Source: Gammaproteobacteria bacterium (GTDB taxonomy: Bacteria; Pseudomonadota; Gammaproteobacteria; Steroidobacterales; Steroidobacteraceae). From it: a stretch of 64,000 nucleotides of DNA. Positions 10,386-22,457 of this stretch are shown here, in pieces; the stretch's first letter is position 1, and every line of letters starts with the position of its first letter. Under the pieces are notes generated by a model. It did no database searches. It was not told the DNA's origin and saw only the letters and a list, made by a program, of their open reading frames with translations. The DNA is taken from assembly GCA_005878095.1 (NCBI GenBank), contig VBNH01000043.1:1-64000 (forward strand), given 5' to 3'. A program made the translations under genes and the position numbers.

Positions 10386-11882
10386 GTGAACAAAGAAATT
10401 CTCATGGTGGTCGATGCCGTGTCCAACGAGAAGGGCGTCGACAAGGAAGTGATCTTCGAGGCACTCGAAGCCGCGCTCGCGTCCGCGACCCGCAAGAAGC
10501 ACGGCGAGGAGTGGGACGCGCGCGTGTCGATCGACCGCAAGAGCGGCGACTACGACACCTTCCGGCGCTGGAAGGTGTTCGCCGACGACTCCAAGGAGCT
10601 CGAGGTCCCGGAGCACGAGCTGCGCCTCGAGGATGCTCTGGAGCTCAACCCGCAGGCGCAGGTGGGCGGCTACGTCGAGCAGCCGGTCGAATCGGTGGCC
10701 TTCGGGCGCATCGCGGCCCAGCAGGCCAAGCAGGTGATCGTGCAGAAGGTGCGCGAAGCCGAGCGCGCCCAGGTGGTCGGCGCTTACCGCGACCGCGTGG
10801 GGACGCTGGTGAGCGGGGTGGTGAAGCGCGTCGACCGCAACGGCATCTATATCGATCTGGGCGGCAACGCCGAAGGCTTCGTGCCGCGCACCGACATGAT
10901 CCCGCGCGAGCAGGCCAAGCCCCAGGACCGCATCAAGGCCTTCCTCAAGGAAGTGCGCTCCGAGCCGCGCGGCCCGCAGCTGTTCCTCACCCGCACCGCG
11001 CCCGAGTTCCTCATCGAGCTGTTCAAGCTCGAGGTGCCGGAGGTCGGGCAGGGGCTCATCCAGATCCTGGGTGCGGCGCGCGATCCGGGCGTGCGCGCCA
11101 AGATCGCGGTGAAGAGCAACGACCCGCGCATCGATCCGGTCGGCGCCTGCGTCGGTATGCGCGGCTCGCGCGTGCAGGCGGTCTCCAACGAGATCGCGGG
11201 CGAGCGCGTCGACATCATCCCCCACGTCGACAACCCGGCGCAGTTCGTGATCAACGCCATGTCCCCCGCCGAGGTCATGTCCATCGTGGTGGACGAGGAC
11301 TCGCACAGCATGGACATCGCCGTGTCCGAGGAGAAACTCTCGCAGGCCATCGGCCGCGGCGGCCAGAACATCCGCCTGGCGAGCCAGCTCACGGGGTGGG
11401 ACCTGAACGTGATGACCGAATCCGACGCCGAGGTCAAGAGCGAGACCGAGTCCAAGGAGCTGGTGCAGAACTTCATGAAGCAGCTGGATGTCGATGAGGA
11501 TGTGGCGACCATCCTGGCGCAGGAGGGTTTCTCCACCATCGAGGAGATCGCCTACGTCCCGCAGGCGGAGCTGGCCGCCATACAGGAGTTCGACGTGGAT
11601 ATCGTCAAGGAGCTGCGCAACCGCGCGCGCGACGTGCTGCTCACGCAGGCGATCGCCAGCGAGGAGACCCTCGATCAGTCGATGCCGGCGGACGATCTGC
11701 TGCTGCTGGAGGGCATGAGCCCGGACCTGGCGCTGACCCTGGCGCGCCGCGGGGTGCGTACCCGCGAGGATCTCGCCGAGCAGTCGGTGGATGAGCTGGC
11801 CGACATCGAAGGGCTGGCCGCCGACAAGGCGGCCAAACTCATCATGACGGCGCGCGCGCCGTGGTTCGAGGCGGGTAACTGA
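10386..11882 (+). CDS. nusA: Transcription termination/antitermination factor NusA
   Basis: S1 domain, KH region ([42 protein letters not shown]), C-terminal acidic repeats; GTG start. Confidence 0.98.
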   Translation: MNKEILMVVDAVSNEKGVDKEVIFEALEAALASATRKKHGEEWDARVSIDRKSGDYDTFRRWKVFADDSKELEVPEHELRLEDALELNPQAQVGGYVEQPVESVAFGRIAAQQAKQVIVQKVREAERAQVVGAYRDRVGTLVSGVVKRVDRNGIYIDLGGNAEGFVPRTDMIPREQAKPQDRIKAFLKEVRSEPRGPQLFLTRTAPEFLIELFKLEVPEVGQGLIQILGAARDPGVRAKIAVKSNDPRIDPVGACVGMRGSRVQAVSNEIAGERVDIIPHVDNPAQFVINAMSPAEVMSIVVDEDSHSMDIAVSEEKLSQAIGRGGQNIRLASQLTGWDLNVMTESDAEVKSETESKELVQNFMKQLDVDEDVATILAQEGFSTIEEIAYVPQAELAAIQEFDVDIVKELRNRARDVLLTQAIASEETLDQSMPADDLLLLEGMSPDLALTLARRGVRTREDLAEQSVDELADIEGLAADKAAKLIMTARAPWFEAGN

Positions 11883-11908
11883 CAGAAACGGGACGAGGGT
11901 TCAAGCCT

Positions 11909-14473
11909 ATGGCCGAAGTGAGCGTTTCCCAGTTTGCCGAGGTTCTCAAGGTGCCGGTGGACCGGCTGCTGGTGCAGCTCGACCAGGCGGGCATCAAGGT
12001 GTCCGGTCCGGACGCGCGCATCAGCGACGACGCCAAACTCGAGCTGCTCACGCACCTGCGCCGCAGCCACGGGAGCGACGCCGATAGCGACGGCGCGCCG
12101 CGCAAGATCACCCTCAGGCGCAAGACCCAGAGCGAGCTGAAGCTCGCCAGCGCGCAGGGGCGCGCGCGCACCGTCAATGTCGAGGTGCGCCGCAAACGCA
12201 CCTACATCAAGCGCGACGTGCTCGAGGAGCAGGCGCGCGTCCACCAGGACGAGCTCGACCACCGCCGTCAGGAAGCCGAAGCGGCGGCGCGCGCCGCGAA
12301 TGAGCGCGCCGAAGCCGAGCGGCGCGAGCGCGAGCGGCTCGAGGCGGAGAACCGCCGCCGCGTCGAGGAGGAGGATGCGCGCCGCCGCGCCCAGGAGGAC
12401 GCGCGCCGGGTGGCCGAGCAGCGCAGCCGCGACGACGAGGCGCGGCGCACCCGCGAGCGCGAGGAGCACGAGCGGCACGCCGGCGAGCGTGAGCGGCCAC
12501 AGGCGCTCACCCCGCCGCCAGCGGCGCCGCGCGAGCGCCCGGTCGCCGCCGCCCCCGCCGCGCCGGTGGCGGACGACAAGCAGCACACGCGCTACGGCCG
12601 CCAGGAGCTGCACGTCACCGGAGATGTCAGCTCGCGCTACAAGAAGAAGCGCCGCGCCAAGGCGCGGCCGCTGCCGGCGTCCGCCGAAGGGCGGCATGGA
12701 TTCGAGATGCCGACCGCGCCGCTGGTGCACGAGGTCGGTATCGGTGAGACGGTCACGGTGGCGGAGCTGGCGCAGAAGATGGCCGTCAAGGCCAACGAGG
12801 TCATCAAGGCGCTGATGAACATGGGCGTGATGGCCACCATCAATCAGCCGATCGACCAGGACACCGCGGTGCTGGTAGTCGAGGAGATGGGCCACACTCC
12901 CAAGGTCCTCAAGGAGAACCAGATCGAGCAGGACCTGCAGGGCGCGCAGGCCGAGGCGGAGGTGACGCCGCGCCCGCCGGTGGTCACCGTCATGGGCCAC
13001 GTCGACCACGGCAAGACCTCGCTCCTCGATTACATCCGGCGCACCAAGGTCGCAGCCGGCGAGGCGGGCGGCATCACGCAGCACATCGGCGCCTATCACG
13101 TCGAGACCCCGAAGGGGGGCATCACCTTCCTCGATACCCCCGGGCACGCCGCGTTCACGGCGATGCGTGCGCGCGGCGCCAAGGCCACCGACATCGTGGT
13201 GCTGGTGGTCGCCGCCGACGACGGTGTGATGCCGCAAACCATCGAGGCCATCCAGCACGCGCGTGCGGCCAGCGTGCCGATCGTGGTGGCGGTTAACAAG
13301 GTCGACAAGAGCGACGCGGACCCCGACCGCGTGCGCACCGAGCTGTCCAAGCACGAGGTCATTGCCGAGGAGTGGGGCGGGCAGAACATGTTCGTCAGCG
13401 TATCGGCGCGCACCGGTGCTGGTGTCGACAAGCTGCTCGAAGCGATCCTGCTGCAGGCGGAAGTGCTGGAGCTGAGAGCGCCGCGCAACGGACTCGCCTC
13501 CGGGGTGGTGATCGAGGCGAGCGTGGAGAAGGGGCGCGGTGCGGTGGCGACCGTGCTGGTGAAGAAGGGCACGCTGCGCATGGGGGACCCGATCATCGCC
13601 GGTTCCGAGTACGGGCGCGTGCGCGCGATGTTCGATGAGAACGGCCAGCCGGTAGCGCAAGCCCCGCCGTCCATGCCGGTGGTGGTGCTGGGACTGTCGA
13701 GCGCTCCCAACGCGGGCGATGAGCTGCTGGTGGTGGAGAGCGAGCGCAAGGCGCGCGAAGTGGCGCTCTACCGCCAGGGCAAGTTCCGCGACGTGAAGCT
13801 GGCGCGCCAGAGCGCCCGTCCCGAGGATGCATTCGCGCAGATGGGCGAGGAGAAGGCCGGCCTGGTGTCGGTGCTCATCAAGGCCGACGTGCAGGGGAGC
13901 GCGGAGGCGCTGCGCGATGCGCTCGCCAAGCTGTCCACCGAGGAGGTGCAGGTGAAGGTGATCGCGAGCGGCCTGGGCGGCATCACCGAGTCCGATGTGC
14001 AGCTCGCCGCGGCCTCCAAGGCGCTGGTCATCGGCTTCAACGTGCGCGCCGATGCCGGCGCGCGCGATGCCGTCAAGGAGACCGGCGTCGAGGTGCGCTA
14101 CTACAGCATCATTTACGAAGCCATCGACGACGTGAAGCAGATGATGTCCGGCATGCTGCAGCCAGAGGTCAAGGAGCAGATCGTGGGCGTAGCGCAGGTG
14201 CGCGAGGTGTTCCGCTCGAGCAAGTTCGGCGTAGTGGCCGGCTGCCTGGTGACCGAGGGCCTGGTCCGGCGCAACAATCCGATTCGCGTGCTGCGCGACA
14301 ACGTGGTGATCTTCGAGGGCGCGCTCGAGTCGCTGCGCCGCTTCAAGGACGACGTGGGCGAGGTGCGCGCCGGCACCGAGTGCGGCATCGGCGTGAAGAA
14401 CTACCAGGACGTGCGCGTCGGCGACCAGATCGAGTGCTTTGCGCGCGTCGAGGTCGCGAGAACGCTGCAGTAA
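11909..14473 (+). CDS. infB: Translation initiation factor IF-2
   Basis: G-domain [41 protein letters not shown]. Confidence 0.98.
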   Translation: MAEVSVSQFAEVLKVPVDRLLVQLDQAGIKVSGPDARISDDAKLELLTHLRRSHGSDADSDGAPRKITLRRKTQSELKLASAQGRARTVNVEVRRKRTYIKRDVLEEQARVHQDELDHRRQEAEAAARAANERAEAERRERERLEAENRRRVEEEDARRRAQEDARRVAEQRSRDDEARRTREREEHERHAGERERPQALTPPPAAPRERPVAAAPAAPVADDKQHTRYGRQELHVTGDVSSRYKKKRRAKARPLPASAEGRHGFEMPTAPLVHEVGIGETVTVAELAQKMAVKANEVIKALMNMGVMATINQPIDQDTAVLVVEEMGHTPKVLKENQIEQDLQGAQAEAEVTPRPPVVTVMGHVDHGKTSLLDYIRRTKVAAGEAGGITQHIGAYHVETPKGGITFLDTPGHAAFTAMRARGAKATDIVVLVVAADDGVMPQTIEAIQHARAASVPIVVAVNKVDKSDADPDRVRTELSKHEVIAEEWGGQNMFVSVSARTGAGVDKLLEAILLQAEVLELRAPRNGLASGVVIEASVEKGRGAVATVLVKKGTLRMGDPIIAGSEYGRVRAMFDENGQPVAQAPPSMPVVVLGLSSAPNAGDELLVVESERKAREVALYRQGKFRDVKLARQSARPEDAFAQMGEEKAGLVSVLIKADVQGSAEALRDALAKLSTEEVQVKVIASGLGGITESDVQLAAASKALVIGFNVRADAGARDAVKETGVEVRYYSIIYEAIDDVKQMMSGMLQPEVKEQIVGVAQVREVFRSSKFGVVAGCLVTEGLVRRNNPIRVLRDNVVIFEGALESLRRFKDDVGEVRAGTECGIGVKNYQDVRVGDQIECFARVEVARTLQ

Positions 14474-14895
14474 TGCCGCAGGCCCGCACCCAACGCATCG
14501 AGTCGCAGATCCAGCGTGTGCTCGCGGCGTTGATCGCGCGCGAGGTGAAGGATCCACGGGTGGGCAACGTGACCATCACCGCGGTCAGCGTCGCGGCCGA
14601 CATGGGCACGGCGCGCGTGTTCTTCACCCCGTTCGCCTCGCGCCACCCGCCGCACGAGGTGCGCACCGGACTCAGCCACGCCGCCGGGTTCCTGCGCGGG
14701 GAGCTCGGCCGGCGGCTGTCGCTGCGGCACGCGCCACGGCTGGAATTCGTGTTCGATGACAGCGTCGAGGGCGCGGCCCGCCTGAGCAGCCTCATCGACC
14801 GCGCCGTCGCCGGCGACCGTGCGGGCGCCGCCCCGCCGCCCGCCCCCGAGCCGGGCTCCGGGCCGCCGGCGGGCGCCGACACTTCCCGGCGCTGA
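14473..14895 (+). CDS. rbfA: Ribosome-binding factor A
   Basis: RTQRIESQIQRVLAALIAREVKDPRVGNVTITAV; start ATG overlaps infB TAA by 1 nt. Confidence 0.95.
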   Translation: MPQARTQRIESQIQRVLAALIAREVKDPRVGNVTITAVSVAADMGTARVFFTPFASRHPPHEVRTGLSHAAGFLRGELGRRLSLRHAPRLEFVFDDSVEGAARLSSLIDRAVAGDRAGAAPPPAPEPGSGPPAGADTSRR

Positions 14896-14906
14896 ACGCC
14901 GCGCTC

Positions 14907-15815
14907 ATGCCCAGCGGCATCCTGCTGCTCGACAAGCCGCGCGGCCTGTCCTCGAACGCGGTGTTGCAGCGTGTGCGCACGCTGTTCCTGCGGCAGAAGG
15001 CGGGGCATGTCGGGAGCCTCGACCCGCTCGCCACCGGCATGTTGCCGATCTGCCTGGGCGAGGCTACCAAGATCGCAGGGCAGATCCTCGCCGGCCGCAA
15101 GCGCTACCGTTTCACGGTGGCGCTCGGCAGCGCGACCGCGACCGGCGATGCCGAAGGTGCGGTCACGACCACGGCGCCGGTGCCGCCGTTCGACCGCGCG
15201 GCGCTCGAGGCGCTCCTGGCGCGGTTCCGCGGCCCTCAGACACAGACTCCGCCCATGTACTCGGCCGTGAAGCGCGCCGGACAGCCGCTGTACAAGCTCG
15301 CCCGCGCGGGCGTGACCGTGGCGCGCGCGGCGCGCGCCATCGAGCTGTTCGAGCTTACGCTGCGCGCCCTCGCGCCCGCGAGCCTCGAGCTCGAAGCCTT
15401 GTGCTCCAAGGGTACCTATATCCGGGTATTGGCCGAGGATCTGGCGGCGGCGCTCGGCACCTGCGGGCACGTCACGGCGCTGCGGCGGCTGTACGTGGAG
15501 CCCTTTGAGAAGGAGCCGATGCACACCCTCGAGTCCCTTGCCGAAACACGCGCGCGCGGGGACTGGCCGCGGTTGCTGTCCAGCGACTGGCCGCTCGGGC
15601 ACCTGACTGCGGTGCGCCTCACCGCGAGCGAGGCGCAGCGCATGCTCAGCGGTCAGAGCGTCATGGCGCAGGTGGCCGGTGCAGCCGCGGCGGTGCGCCT
15701 GTACGACGAGGCGGGTACGTTCCTCGGCCTCGGCGAGGCCGACGGACGCGGCGCGGTGCGACCGCGCAGACTCCTCAGCCTGAGCGCTCTGAGCCTCAGT
15801 GCCCGTGCACCGTAA
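14907..15815 (+). CDS. truB: tRNA pseudouridine(55) synthase
   Basis: GILLLDKPRGLSSN...AGHVGSLDPLATGMLPICLGEATK; catalytic Asp intact. Confidence 0.97.
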   Translation: MPSGILLLDKPRGLSSNAVLQRVRTLFLRQKAGHVGSLDPLATGMLPICLGEATKIAGQILAGRKRYRFTVALGSATATGDAEGAVTTTAPVPPFDRAALEALLARFRGPQTQTPPMYSAVKRAGQPLYKLARAGVTVARAARAIELFELTLRALAPASLELEALCSKGTYIRVLAEDLAAALGTCGHVTALRRLYVEPFEKEPMHTLESLAETRARGDWPRLLSSDWPLGHLTAVRLTASEAQRMLSGQSVMAQVAGAAAAVRLYDEAGTFLGLGEADGRGAVRPRRLLSLSALSLSARAP

Positions 15816-16080
15816 GCGCGGGATCGAGCAACCGCAGGGCCTGGCCGGTGTCGGACGCGCCGGTGCGCAGGATCTCCTCCTGGGTATAAGTCCGGCCGAA
15901 GCCCGCGCAGTCTGCCTCCTTCAAGGGAATGCGGGTGGCCGTATCCGGGACGCAGCCCGGGTTGCGCGCGGGCGCGAGCGCGAGCGAAGCGCTCTTCGGC
16001 GCCTCACGCGTCGCGGAGGGGGTCGTGCATGCCGCGAGCGGCAGGACCAGGCAGGCGCCGATGAGGAGTTTCGTCAGCAT
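15796..16080 (-). CDS. Small putative lipoprotein
   Basis: MLTKLLIGACLVLPLAACTTPS: signal peptide with lipobox LPLAAC; convergent 20-bp overlap with truB 3' end. Confidence 0.65.
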   Translation of the reverse strand: MLTKLLIGACLVLPLAACTTPSATREAPKSASLALAPARNPGCVPDTATRIPLKEADCAGFGRTYTQEEILRTGASDTGQALRLLDPALTVHGH

Positions 16081-16192
16081 GCAAGTCACCTCGGCTCGAT
16101 CGTAGTGCCGGGCAGAATGCCGCGCAAGCGGCCCCGCGATTCCAGCGCCGTTCCCCGCCGAAATGCGGCGCCAGGCGGGGCGCCGCGGCTGG

Positions 16193-17941
16193 CTAACTCT
16201 GCCGCCGCCGCGCCGCGTCCGGCGCCGCTTGCGCCGGCTGCAGGAACTGGCGCTCCAATTCCGCCGCCGACAGGGGTCGGGCGAGGAGAAACCCCTGCGC
16301 CTCCTGGCAGCCGCGCGCGCGCAGCCATTCGAGTTGCCCCGAACGCTCGATGCCCTCGGCCGTCACGGTGATGCCCAGACTCTCGCCGAGCGACAGGATG
16401 GCGTTGGCGATGGCGGCATCGCTCGCCGAGCGGTCCACGTCGCGCACGAACGCCTTGTCTATCTTGATGCGATCCGGGGGGAAGCGGGTGATGTATGCCA
16501 GCGCGGAATAGCCGGTGCCGAAGTCATCGAGTGCAATGCGGCAGCCGAGCTCGCGCAGCTTCTTGAGCGCGTTGCGCCCGGCGGCGGAATCCTTCACCAG
16601 CAGCGACTCGGTGATCTCGACCTCGATCAGCGAGGCGGGAACGCCGGCCGCCGCCGCTTCGGTCCGGATCACGCGCGCCGGATCGCCGTGCAGCAGGTCC
16701 TTGCCGGACACGTTGATGGCCACCGGGACGGTGAAACCCCGATCCGTCCACTTGCGCAGCTGCCGGCACACCGCGCGCACCACCCAGCTGCCCAGGTCGA
16801 GGATGAGGCCGCTGTCCTCGGCGATCTCGATGAAGCGCAGCGGCGGGATCTCACCGTGCTCGGCATCGCACCAGCGCAGCAGCGCCTCCACCCCCACGAG
16901 CTGATTGTCGCGCAAGCGGAACTTCGGCTGATACACCAGGTTGAGGCGGTCCTCCGCCACCGCGCGGCGCAGGCGCGCCTCGAGGTCGAGCCAGTTGGCG
17001 AGCCGGCTGCTCATCGCGGGGGTGTAGACGGAGACCGACTCCGCGGCGCCGGTCTTCGCCTGGTACATGGCGGTGTCGGCGTGCTTGAGCAGCGTGGCGA
17101 CATCGGCGCCGTCGTCCGGGTGGACCGCCACGCCGATGCTCGGCGCCGGATAGAACTCGAGGCCGTCGTAGCGAATGGGCTCCTTGAACGCCGTGGCGCA
17201 CGCCTCCGCGATGCGAATGGCGCGCGCGCGCGCGCTCGCATGCCGCACCAGGATGACGAACTCGTCCCCGCCAAAGCGGGCCAGGGCCAGGTGCTGGTCT
17301 TCGGCCTTGAAACCCGCGAGCAGGCCGCTGAGCTTGCCGGCGACGTTGCGCAGCACCGTATCACCCACCGCGTGCCCGAAGGTGTCGTTCACCCGCTTGA
17401 AGCTGTTCAAGTCCAGATAGACGACCGCGACCGACTCCTGCAGTCGCGCCGCATCGCGCACCAGCCGCTCGGCGGTCTCGATGCAGTACTGTCGATTCGG
17501 CAGCCCGGTGAGCGGGTCGAAGTAGGCGAGCCGCTCGATGCGCTCGGCGGCGGCGGCATTGCGCAGAATGTACTCGAGCCGCCGCGGCAGCAGCGCCCAG
17601 TTGACCGGCTTGGAGATGAAGTCGGTCGCCCCCGCGTCGAAGGCGCGGGTGATGGCGGGCGAATCCTCATGGCCGGTCACCATCACGATCGGCACGGTGG
17701 CGAAGCGCGACTCTGCCCGCAGGCGCTGGCACACCGAGTTGCCATCCATGCCGGGCATGTCGACGTCGAGCAGCACGATGGCGACGTCCTGCGACAGGGC
17801 GGCCTCCAGTGCGGCCGTGCCGTTGTCGAAGGCGAGCGGCGTCAGGCCGCCCGCGCGTGCGGCTTCCGCGAGGAGCAGCCGGCCGAGATCCTCATCGTCG
17901 GCGATGATCGCGATTGGCGCCGTGGCGTGCCTGTCGCTCAT
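16193..17941 (-). CDS. Response regulator with REC-GGDEF-EAL domains
   Basis: REC IVLLDVDMPGMDG...SKP; intact GGDEF (ARFGGDEFVIL); intact EAL (VGVEALLRW), DDFGTGYSAL; ATGA overlap with the upstream hybrid kinase. Confidence 0.93.
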   Translation of the reverse strand: MSDRHATAPIAIIADDEDLGRLLLAEAARAGGLTPLAFDNGTAALEAALSQDVAIVLLDVDMPGMDGNSVCQRLRAESRFATVPIVMVTGHEDSPAITRAFDAGATDFISKPVNWALLPRRLEYILRNAAAAERIERLAYFDPLTGLPNRQYCIETAERLVRDAARLQESVAVVYLDLNSFKRVNDTFGHAVGDTVLRNVAGKLSGLLAGFKAEDQHLALARFGGDEFVILVRHASARARAIRIAEACATAFKEPIRYDGLEFYPAPSIGVAVHPDDGADVATLLKHADTAMYQAKTGAAESVSVYTPAMSSRLANWLDLEARLRRAVAEDRLNLVYQPKFRLRDNQLVGVEALLRWCDAEHGEIPPLRFIEIAEDSGLILDLGSWVVRAVCRQLRKWTDRGFTVPVAINVSGKDLLHGDPARVIRTEAAAAGVPASLIEVEITESLLVKDSAAGRNALKKLRELGCRIALDDFGTGYSALAYITRFPPDRIKIDKAFVRDVDRSASDAAIANAILSLGESLGITVTAEGIERSGQLEWLRARGCQEAQGFLLARPLSAAELERQFLQPAQAAPDAARRRQS

Positions 17942-20900
17942 GCGCTCGCTCGCAGGCGCAGCGCCGACAGCTGTTCGATCAGGGCCGGGTACGCCGCCGC
18001 CAGCCGCTCGTACAGCTCGCGGGCGCGTTGCGCCTCGCCGGCGGCGCACAGCCGCTCGAGCTCGCGAACGTCGCGGGCGAAGGCGATCGCGCCGACGTTG
18101 GCGGCGCTGGAGCCGAACTTGTGGCAGATGGCGGCGGCTGCGACGAGGTCGGCCGCCTCCAGCGTGGCGGCGAGCTGCGCCAGCGCCGGGGCGGAGCCGG
18201 CCTGAAACAGCTCGACGAGCTTCGAGTACAGGTCGACGCGTTCATCGCTGCGCAGGCGGCGCAGGGTGGCCACTGCCGCAGCGTCCACGCTCGCCAGTGG
18301 ATCGCTCGGCGCGCGCGTGCTCGCCGCGACGGCGCCGCGCACGCTGAAGCGGCGCACCACCTGCGCGCACTCCTCCAGGGTGTAGGGCTTGTTCAGCATG
18401 TCGTCCATGCCAGCCGTGAGGCACGCGTCCCGATAGTTGGCCGCATCGTGCGCCGTGAGTGCGACGATCGGCACGCGCCCGGGTGCCGCGCCGCGCTGGC
18501 GCATCAGGGCCGTGGTCGCGAAGCCGTCCATGCCGGGCATGCTCAGGTCCATGAGGATCAGGTCGAAGCGCTCGGCGGCATTGCGGGCCACGGCCTCGGC
18601 GCCGTCCTTGACCCACACTGAGGTGCATCCCAGCGCCGTGAGGTAGCCCTGCGCCACCGCCGCATTCACCGGCTCGTCCTCCACCAGCAGCACGTGCGCG
18701 CTCAGGGCCTCGGCGGGCAGCGCAGCCGGCGCAACCGCCACCTGTGGCGCGCGGCCGCGGGCCGCGGCGAGGGCGTCGTAGAGTGCACCGCGCTGCACGG
18801 GTTTGAGCACCACGGCTTGGCTCTCGAAGCCCGCCAGGTCCGGTGAATCGAGCTCGGCGGCGGTGGCGAGCACGATCAGATTCCGCTGCCGCGCCTTGCC
18901 GGCACCGAGGCACGCCTGCAGGTAGTCATGCTGGCTGCTCGCGTCGGCGAGGACCAGGTCCTGGTCGTCGGGCGGGGTGGCATCGTCGGGGAGCACCGTG
19001 AGACCGAGCGCGCGGGCGTGCCGCGCGAGGGATTCGGCCAGCGCGGGTCGGCGGGTCAGAATGCGCACGCGGCGCTGCGGCCACACCGGCGCCGGCGCGG
19101 CCGCCGCCGGCCCGGCCGGAAGCTGCAGCCGCAGATGAAACGTCGAGCCGGCCTGCGGCCGGCTGTCGACGCTGATGCTGCCGCCCATGAGCTGCGCCAG
19201 CTCGCGGCAGATGGCGAGCCCGAGCCCGCTGCCGCCGAAGCGCCGGGTGGTCGACTCGTCCGCCTGGGTGAACGGCTCGAAGATCTTGCCGATCGTGGCC
19301 GCGTCCATGCCGATCCCCGTGTCGCTCACCGAGATATCGAGGCTCGCACCGCCCGGCGCTTCCGGGTGCACGTCCGCCTTGACGATCACCTCGCCCTGGG
19401 CGGTGAACTTGACGGCGTTGCCGATCAGATTCATGAGGATCTGCCGCACGCGCAGCGCATCGCCCCGGAGCGAGCAGTGCTCGCGCGCCGGCGGCCACAC
19501 GATCAGCTCGATGCCCTTGGTCTGGGCCGCGCCCGCGAACAGGCTGGTGCACTCCTCGAGCACCTGGCCGAGATCGAACGGCAGCTCCTCGAGCGCGATC
19601 TTGCCGGCGTTGATCTTCGACAGATCCAGCAGGTCGTTGACGATCTGCAGCAGCACCCGGGCCGAGGAGCGGATGGTGTCGGTGAGGCGCGCCTGGGTCG
19701 AGGACTGCGGGGTGCGCGCGAGGAGCTCGGTCATGCCGACCACGCCGTTCATCGGCGTGCGCAGCTCGTGGCTCATGCGATCGAGGAAGTTGCTCTTGGC
19801 CTGCACGGCGTCGGCGAGCTGGCGGTTGCTCTCGGTGAGCTCCCGGGTGCGCAGCTCCACCTCCGACTCGAGACGCTGCCGGGCGCTGACGACGCGTTGG
19901 AACTTCAGCCGCTGCAGGCGCACGCGGTAGGCGAGCGCGGCGAGAGCCGCGAGCGCGTAGGCGATGCAGGCCCACCACGATTTCCACGGCGCCGGGTCGC
20001 GGTGGATGGTGAGCCTGAGCGGCGTGCCGTTCCAGACCGAATCGGAGTTCGCCGCCCGCACCTCGAGCAGATGATCGCCGGCGTCGAGGTTGGTGAGCGT
20101 GATGCGCCGCTGCGCGCCGAGGTCGAGCCAGCGATCGGTGAGGCCCGTCATGCGGTAGGCGAGACGATTGCGCTTCGGGGAGGCGAAGTCGAGCGCGCCG
20201 AAATCCAGTGACAGGATGTTGGCCCGGTAACCGAGGTCGATGCGCTCGAGCAGCCAGTAGGGCCTCGGGCCCGGCGCCGGCACGCCCAGGACCTCGACCC
20301 TTGTGAGCGCCACGTGCGGAGGCTGGCGGTTCTCGGTGAGCCGCGACGGATCGAAGATGTTGAATCCGCCGGGCCCGCCGAAGCACAGACGCCCGTCGCG
20401 CAGGCGATGATAGGCGCCGAAGTTGAACTCCTCGCCCTGCAGGCCGTGCTCGCGGTGATAGGTCTTGATGCCGCCGCTCTCGGGGTCGTAGCGCACCAGG
20501 CCGGCGTCCGAGCTCAGCCAGATGCGGCCGCCGGCGTCCGCCACCACCCCGTACACGGTGTCGCTCGACAGGCCTTCCTCGCGCGTGAGCACCTTGAAGC
20601 GGATCGCATCCGGCGCCGCCGGGGAGCCTTGCACCAGGGCGAGCCCGCCGCCGTCGGTCGCCACCCACACCCGGTCGCGCGCATCCACCGCAAGCGCGTA
20701 GACCGTGTTCGCGGGCAGCGTCCCCGGGTCGCGCGCGTCGTGGCGGAACACCTTGAGGACGGTGCCCTCGGCGCGCGCCAGGTCGAGCCCACCGCCGTCG
20801 GTCCCCATCCACAGGTTGCCGCGCGAGTCTTGCGCGATCGCCGTGACGTGCGGGGAGCTGAGCGCGCCCGGAACGTTGGAGCCGTAAGGGAGCTGGCGGA

Positions 20901-22404
20901 TGCGGCCGCTCGCGGGGTCGAGCACGTTCGCGCCTCCGCCGTGAGTGCCGACCCAGATCGCGCCGTTGCGCGCCTCGAAGAGGGTCATGATGCCCGCGGC
21001 GCTCAAGGAGCGCGGATCGCCAGGCTTGACCGAGATCGATTCCAGCTGCCCGTTGGGTGAGAGCTTGCGCAGCCCGCTGTCCCGGGTGCCGATCCACAGC
21101 GCGCCGTGACGATCCTGGAGCAGCGACATCACGCGCAGGTCGCCGACGGCGTTGTGCCGGCCGACGATGGTGTCGACGTCGGTGGCCTTGCCGGTGTCAT
21201 CGTCGTAGCGGGTGAGTCCGCCTCCCAGCGAGGCGATCCACACCTTGCTGTCGGGCGCCTCGGCGAACGCCGTCACCAGCTTGTCCCCCAGCCAGGCCGG
21301 GCGGTGCCCGCCGAGCTCCCAGCTGCGCGGATTCCAGCGGCTGACGCCGCCGGCGCGCGTTCCAATCCACACCAGGCCTGTCTCGTCCTGGTACAGCGAC
21401 ATGACGAAGGAGTCGCGCAACGAGTCGGCGTCGCTCGGGTCGTGGCGGTAGTGGGTGAACTGTCCGGTGGCGCGGTTCAGCATATCCAGCCCGGTCGCGG
21501 TTCCGATCCACAAATGACCCGCCTGGTCCTCGAGCAGTGCCCGCACGTCGTCGTTGGCGAGCGAGGCCGCCTGCACCGCATCGTGACGGAAGACCGCCGT
21601 CACCCGGCCATCGCGGTCCATCCGATCAAGACCCGCATCGAAGGTGCCGACCCACAGGGCGCCGCTGTGATCCTCGAGCAGCCGGGAGACCTGGTTGCCG
21701 CTGAGCGAGCGCGGATTGCCGCCCTCGTGACGAAAATGGATGAACGCGCGGTGTTCGGGCTGCCAGCGGTCGAGCCCGACCTCCGTTCCCACCCACAGCG
21801 CCCCTGAACGGTCGAGCGCCAGGGTGAAAATCCGGTCGTCGATCAACGAGCTCGGATCGTTGGGATCATGACGCAGATGCTCGATGCGTCCCGAGGACGG
21901 CTCGAGAATGTCGATGCCCGCGTTGGTTGTTCCCACCCAGACACGATTGGCGCCATCGACCACCACGGCGTGCACGGCGTCGCTGGCGAGCGAGCCGGCA
22001 TTGTTGGGATCGTGGCGGTAGACGGTGAAACTGTCGGTCGCGCGCTGCCAGCGTGCCAGGCCGCCGTCCTTGATGGCGATCCACAGATCGTGGTGCCCGT
22101 CCTCCACGATGGTCCGGATGTAGTTGCCCGGCAGTCCGTCGCGGGAGCTGCGCGAGTAGGCGTAGCGGAACAGCTCATGGCCGTCGTAACGCACCAGGCC
22201 GTCTTCGGTGGCGAGCCACACGAAGCCCTGCGAGTCCTGCAGGGTCGCGAATACCGTTCCCTGCGGCAGGCCGTCGGCGGTCGTCAGGTGCTCGAGAACG
22301 AGCGGCGCGTCCGCGGCGTGTGCGCCGGCACAGCCCCCCAGCAGGCACACCGCTGCGATGATCAGCGTCGCAGACCGGGTGCCGCCATGGGTGTTCGTGC
22401 TCAT
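17938..22404 (-). CDS. Hybrid sensor histidine kinase: two-component propeller / Y_Y_Y / HisKA / HATPase / pseudo-REC / REC / HPt
   Basis: Signal peptide; repeated propeller blades (LWVGT..GLDRW); [25 protein letters not shown]..., [24 protein letters not shown]...[13 protein letters not shown]; HPt [14 protein letters not shown]. Confidence 0.93.
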   Translation of the reverse strand: MSTNTHGGTRSATLIIAAVCLLGGCAGAHAADAPLVLEHLTTADGLPQGTVFATLQDSQGFVWLATEDGLVRYDGHELFRYAYSRSSRDGLPGNYIRTIVEDGHHDLWIAIKDGGLARWQRATDSFTVYRHDPNNAGSLASDAVHAVVVDGANRVWVGTTNAGIDILEPSSGRIEHLRHDPNDPSSLIDDRIFTLALDRSGALWVGTEVGLDRWQPEHRAFIHFRHEGGNPRSLSGNQVSRLLEDHSGALWVGTFDAGLDRMDRDGRVTAVFRHDAVQAASLANDDVRALLEDQAGHLWIGTATGLDMLNRATGQFTHYRHDPSDADSLRDSFVMSLYQDETGLVWIGTRAGGVSRWNPRSWELGGHRPAWLGDKLVTAFAEAPDSKVWIASLGGGLTRYDDDTGKATDVDTIVGRHNAVGDLRVMSLLQDRHGALWIGTRDSGLRKLSPNGQLESISVKPGDPRSLSAAGIMTLFEARNGAIWVGTHGGGANVLDPASGRIRQLPYGSNVPGALSSPHVTAIAQDSRGNLWMGTDGGGLDLARAEGTVLKVFRHDARDPGTLPANTVYALAVDARDRVWVATDGGGLALVQGSPAAPDAIRFKVLTREEGLSSDTVYGVVADAGGRIWLSSDAGLVRYDPESGGIKTYHREHGLQGEEFNFGAYHRLRDGRLCFGGPGGFNIFDPSRLTENRQPPHVALTRVEVLGVPAPGPRPYWLLERIDLGYRANILSLDFGALDFASPKRNRLAYRMTGLTDRWLDLGAQRRITLTNLDAGDHLLEVRAANSDSVWNGTPLRLTIHRDPAPWKSWWACIAYALAALAALAYRVRLQRLKFQRVVSARQRLESEVELRTRELTESNRQLADAVQAKSNFLDRMSHELRTPMNGVVGMTELLARTPQSSTQARLTDTIRSSARVLLQIVNDLLDLSKINAGKIALEELPFDLGQVLEECTSLFAGAAQTKGIELIVWPPAREHCSLRGDALRVRQILMNLIGNAVKFTAQGEVIVKADVHPEAPGGASLDISVSDTGIGMDAATIGKIFEPFTQADESTTRRFGGSGLGLAICRELAQLMGGSISVDSRPQAGSTFHLRLQLPAGPAAAAPAPVWPQRRVRILTRRPALAESLARHARALGLTVLPDDATPPDDQDLVLADASSQHDYLQACLGAGKARQRNLIVLATAAELDSPDLAGFESQAVVLKPVQRGALYDALAAARGRAPQVAVAPAALPAEALSAHVLLVEDEPVNAAVAQGYLTALGCTSVWVKDGAEAVARNAAERFDLILMDLSMPGMDGFATTALMRQRGAAPGRVPIVALTAHDAANYRDACLTAGMDDMLNKPYTLEECAQVVRRFSVRGAVAASTRAPSDPLASVDAAAVATLRRLRSDERVDLYSKLVELFQAGSAPALAQLAATLEAADLVAAAAICHKFGSSAANVGAIAFARDVRELERLCAAGEAQRARELYERLAAAYPALIEQLSALRLRASA

Positions 22405-22457
22405 GCGCCTACCATGCACCAGGCCGCCCCTCGCCGCCGGTGCGGTGCGAGGCTCAC

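Noticed and set aside
11675-14557. 960-aa minus-strand ORF antisense to nusA/infB
   Set aside because: Shadow of the IF-2 gene in the opposite frame; composition typical of antisense GC-rich frames and no recognisable domain.
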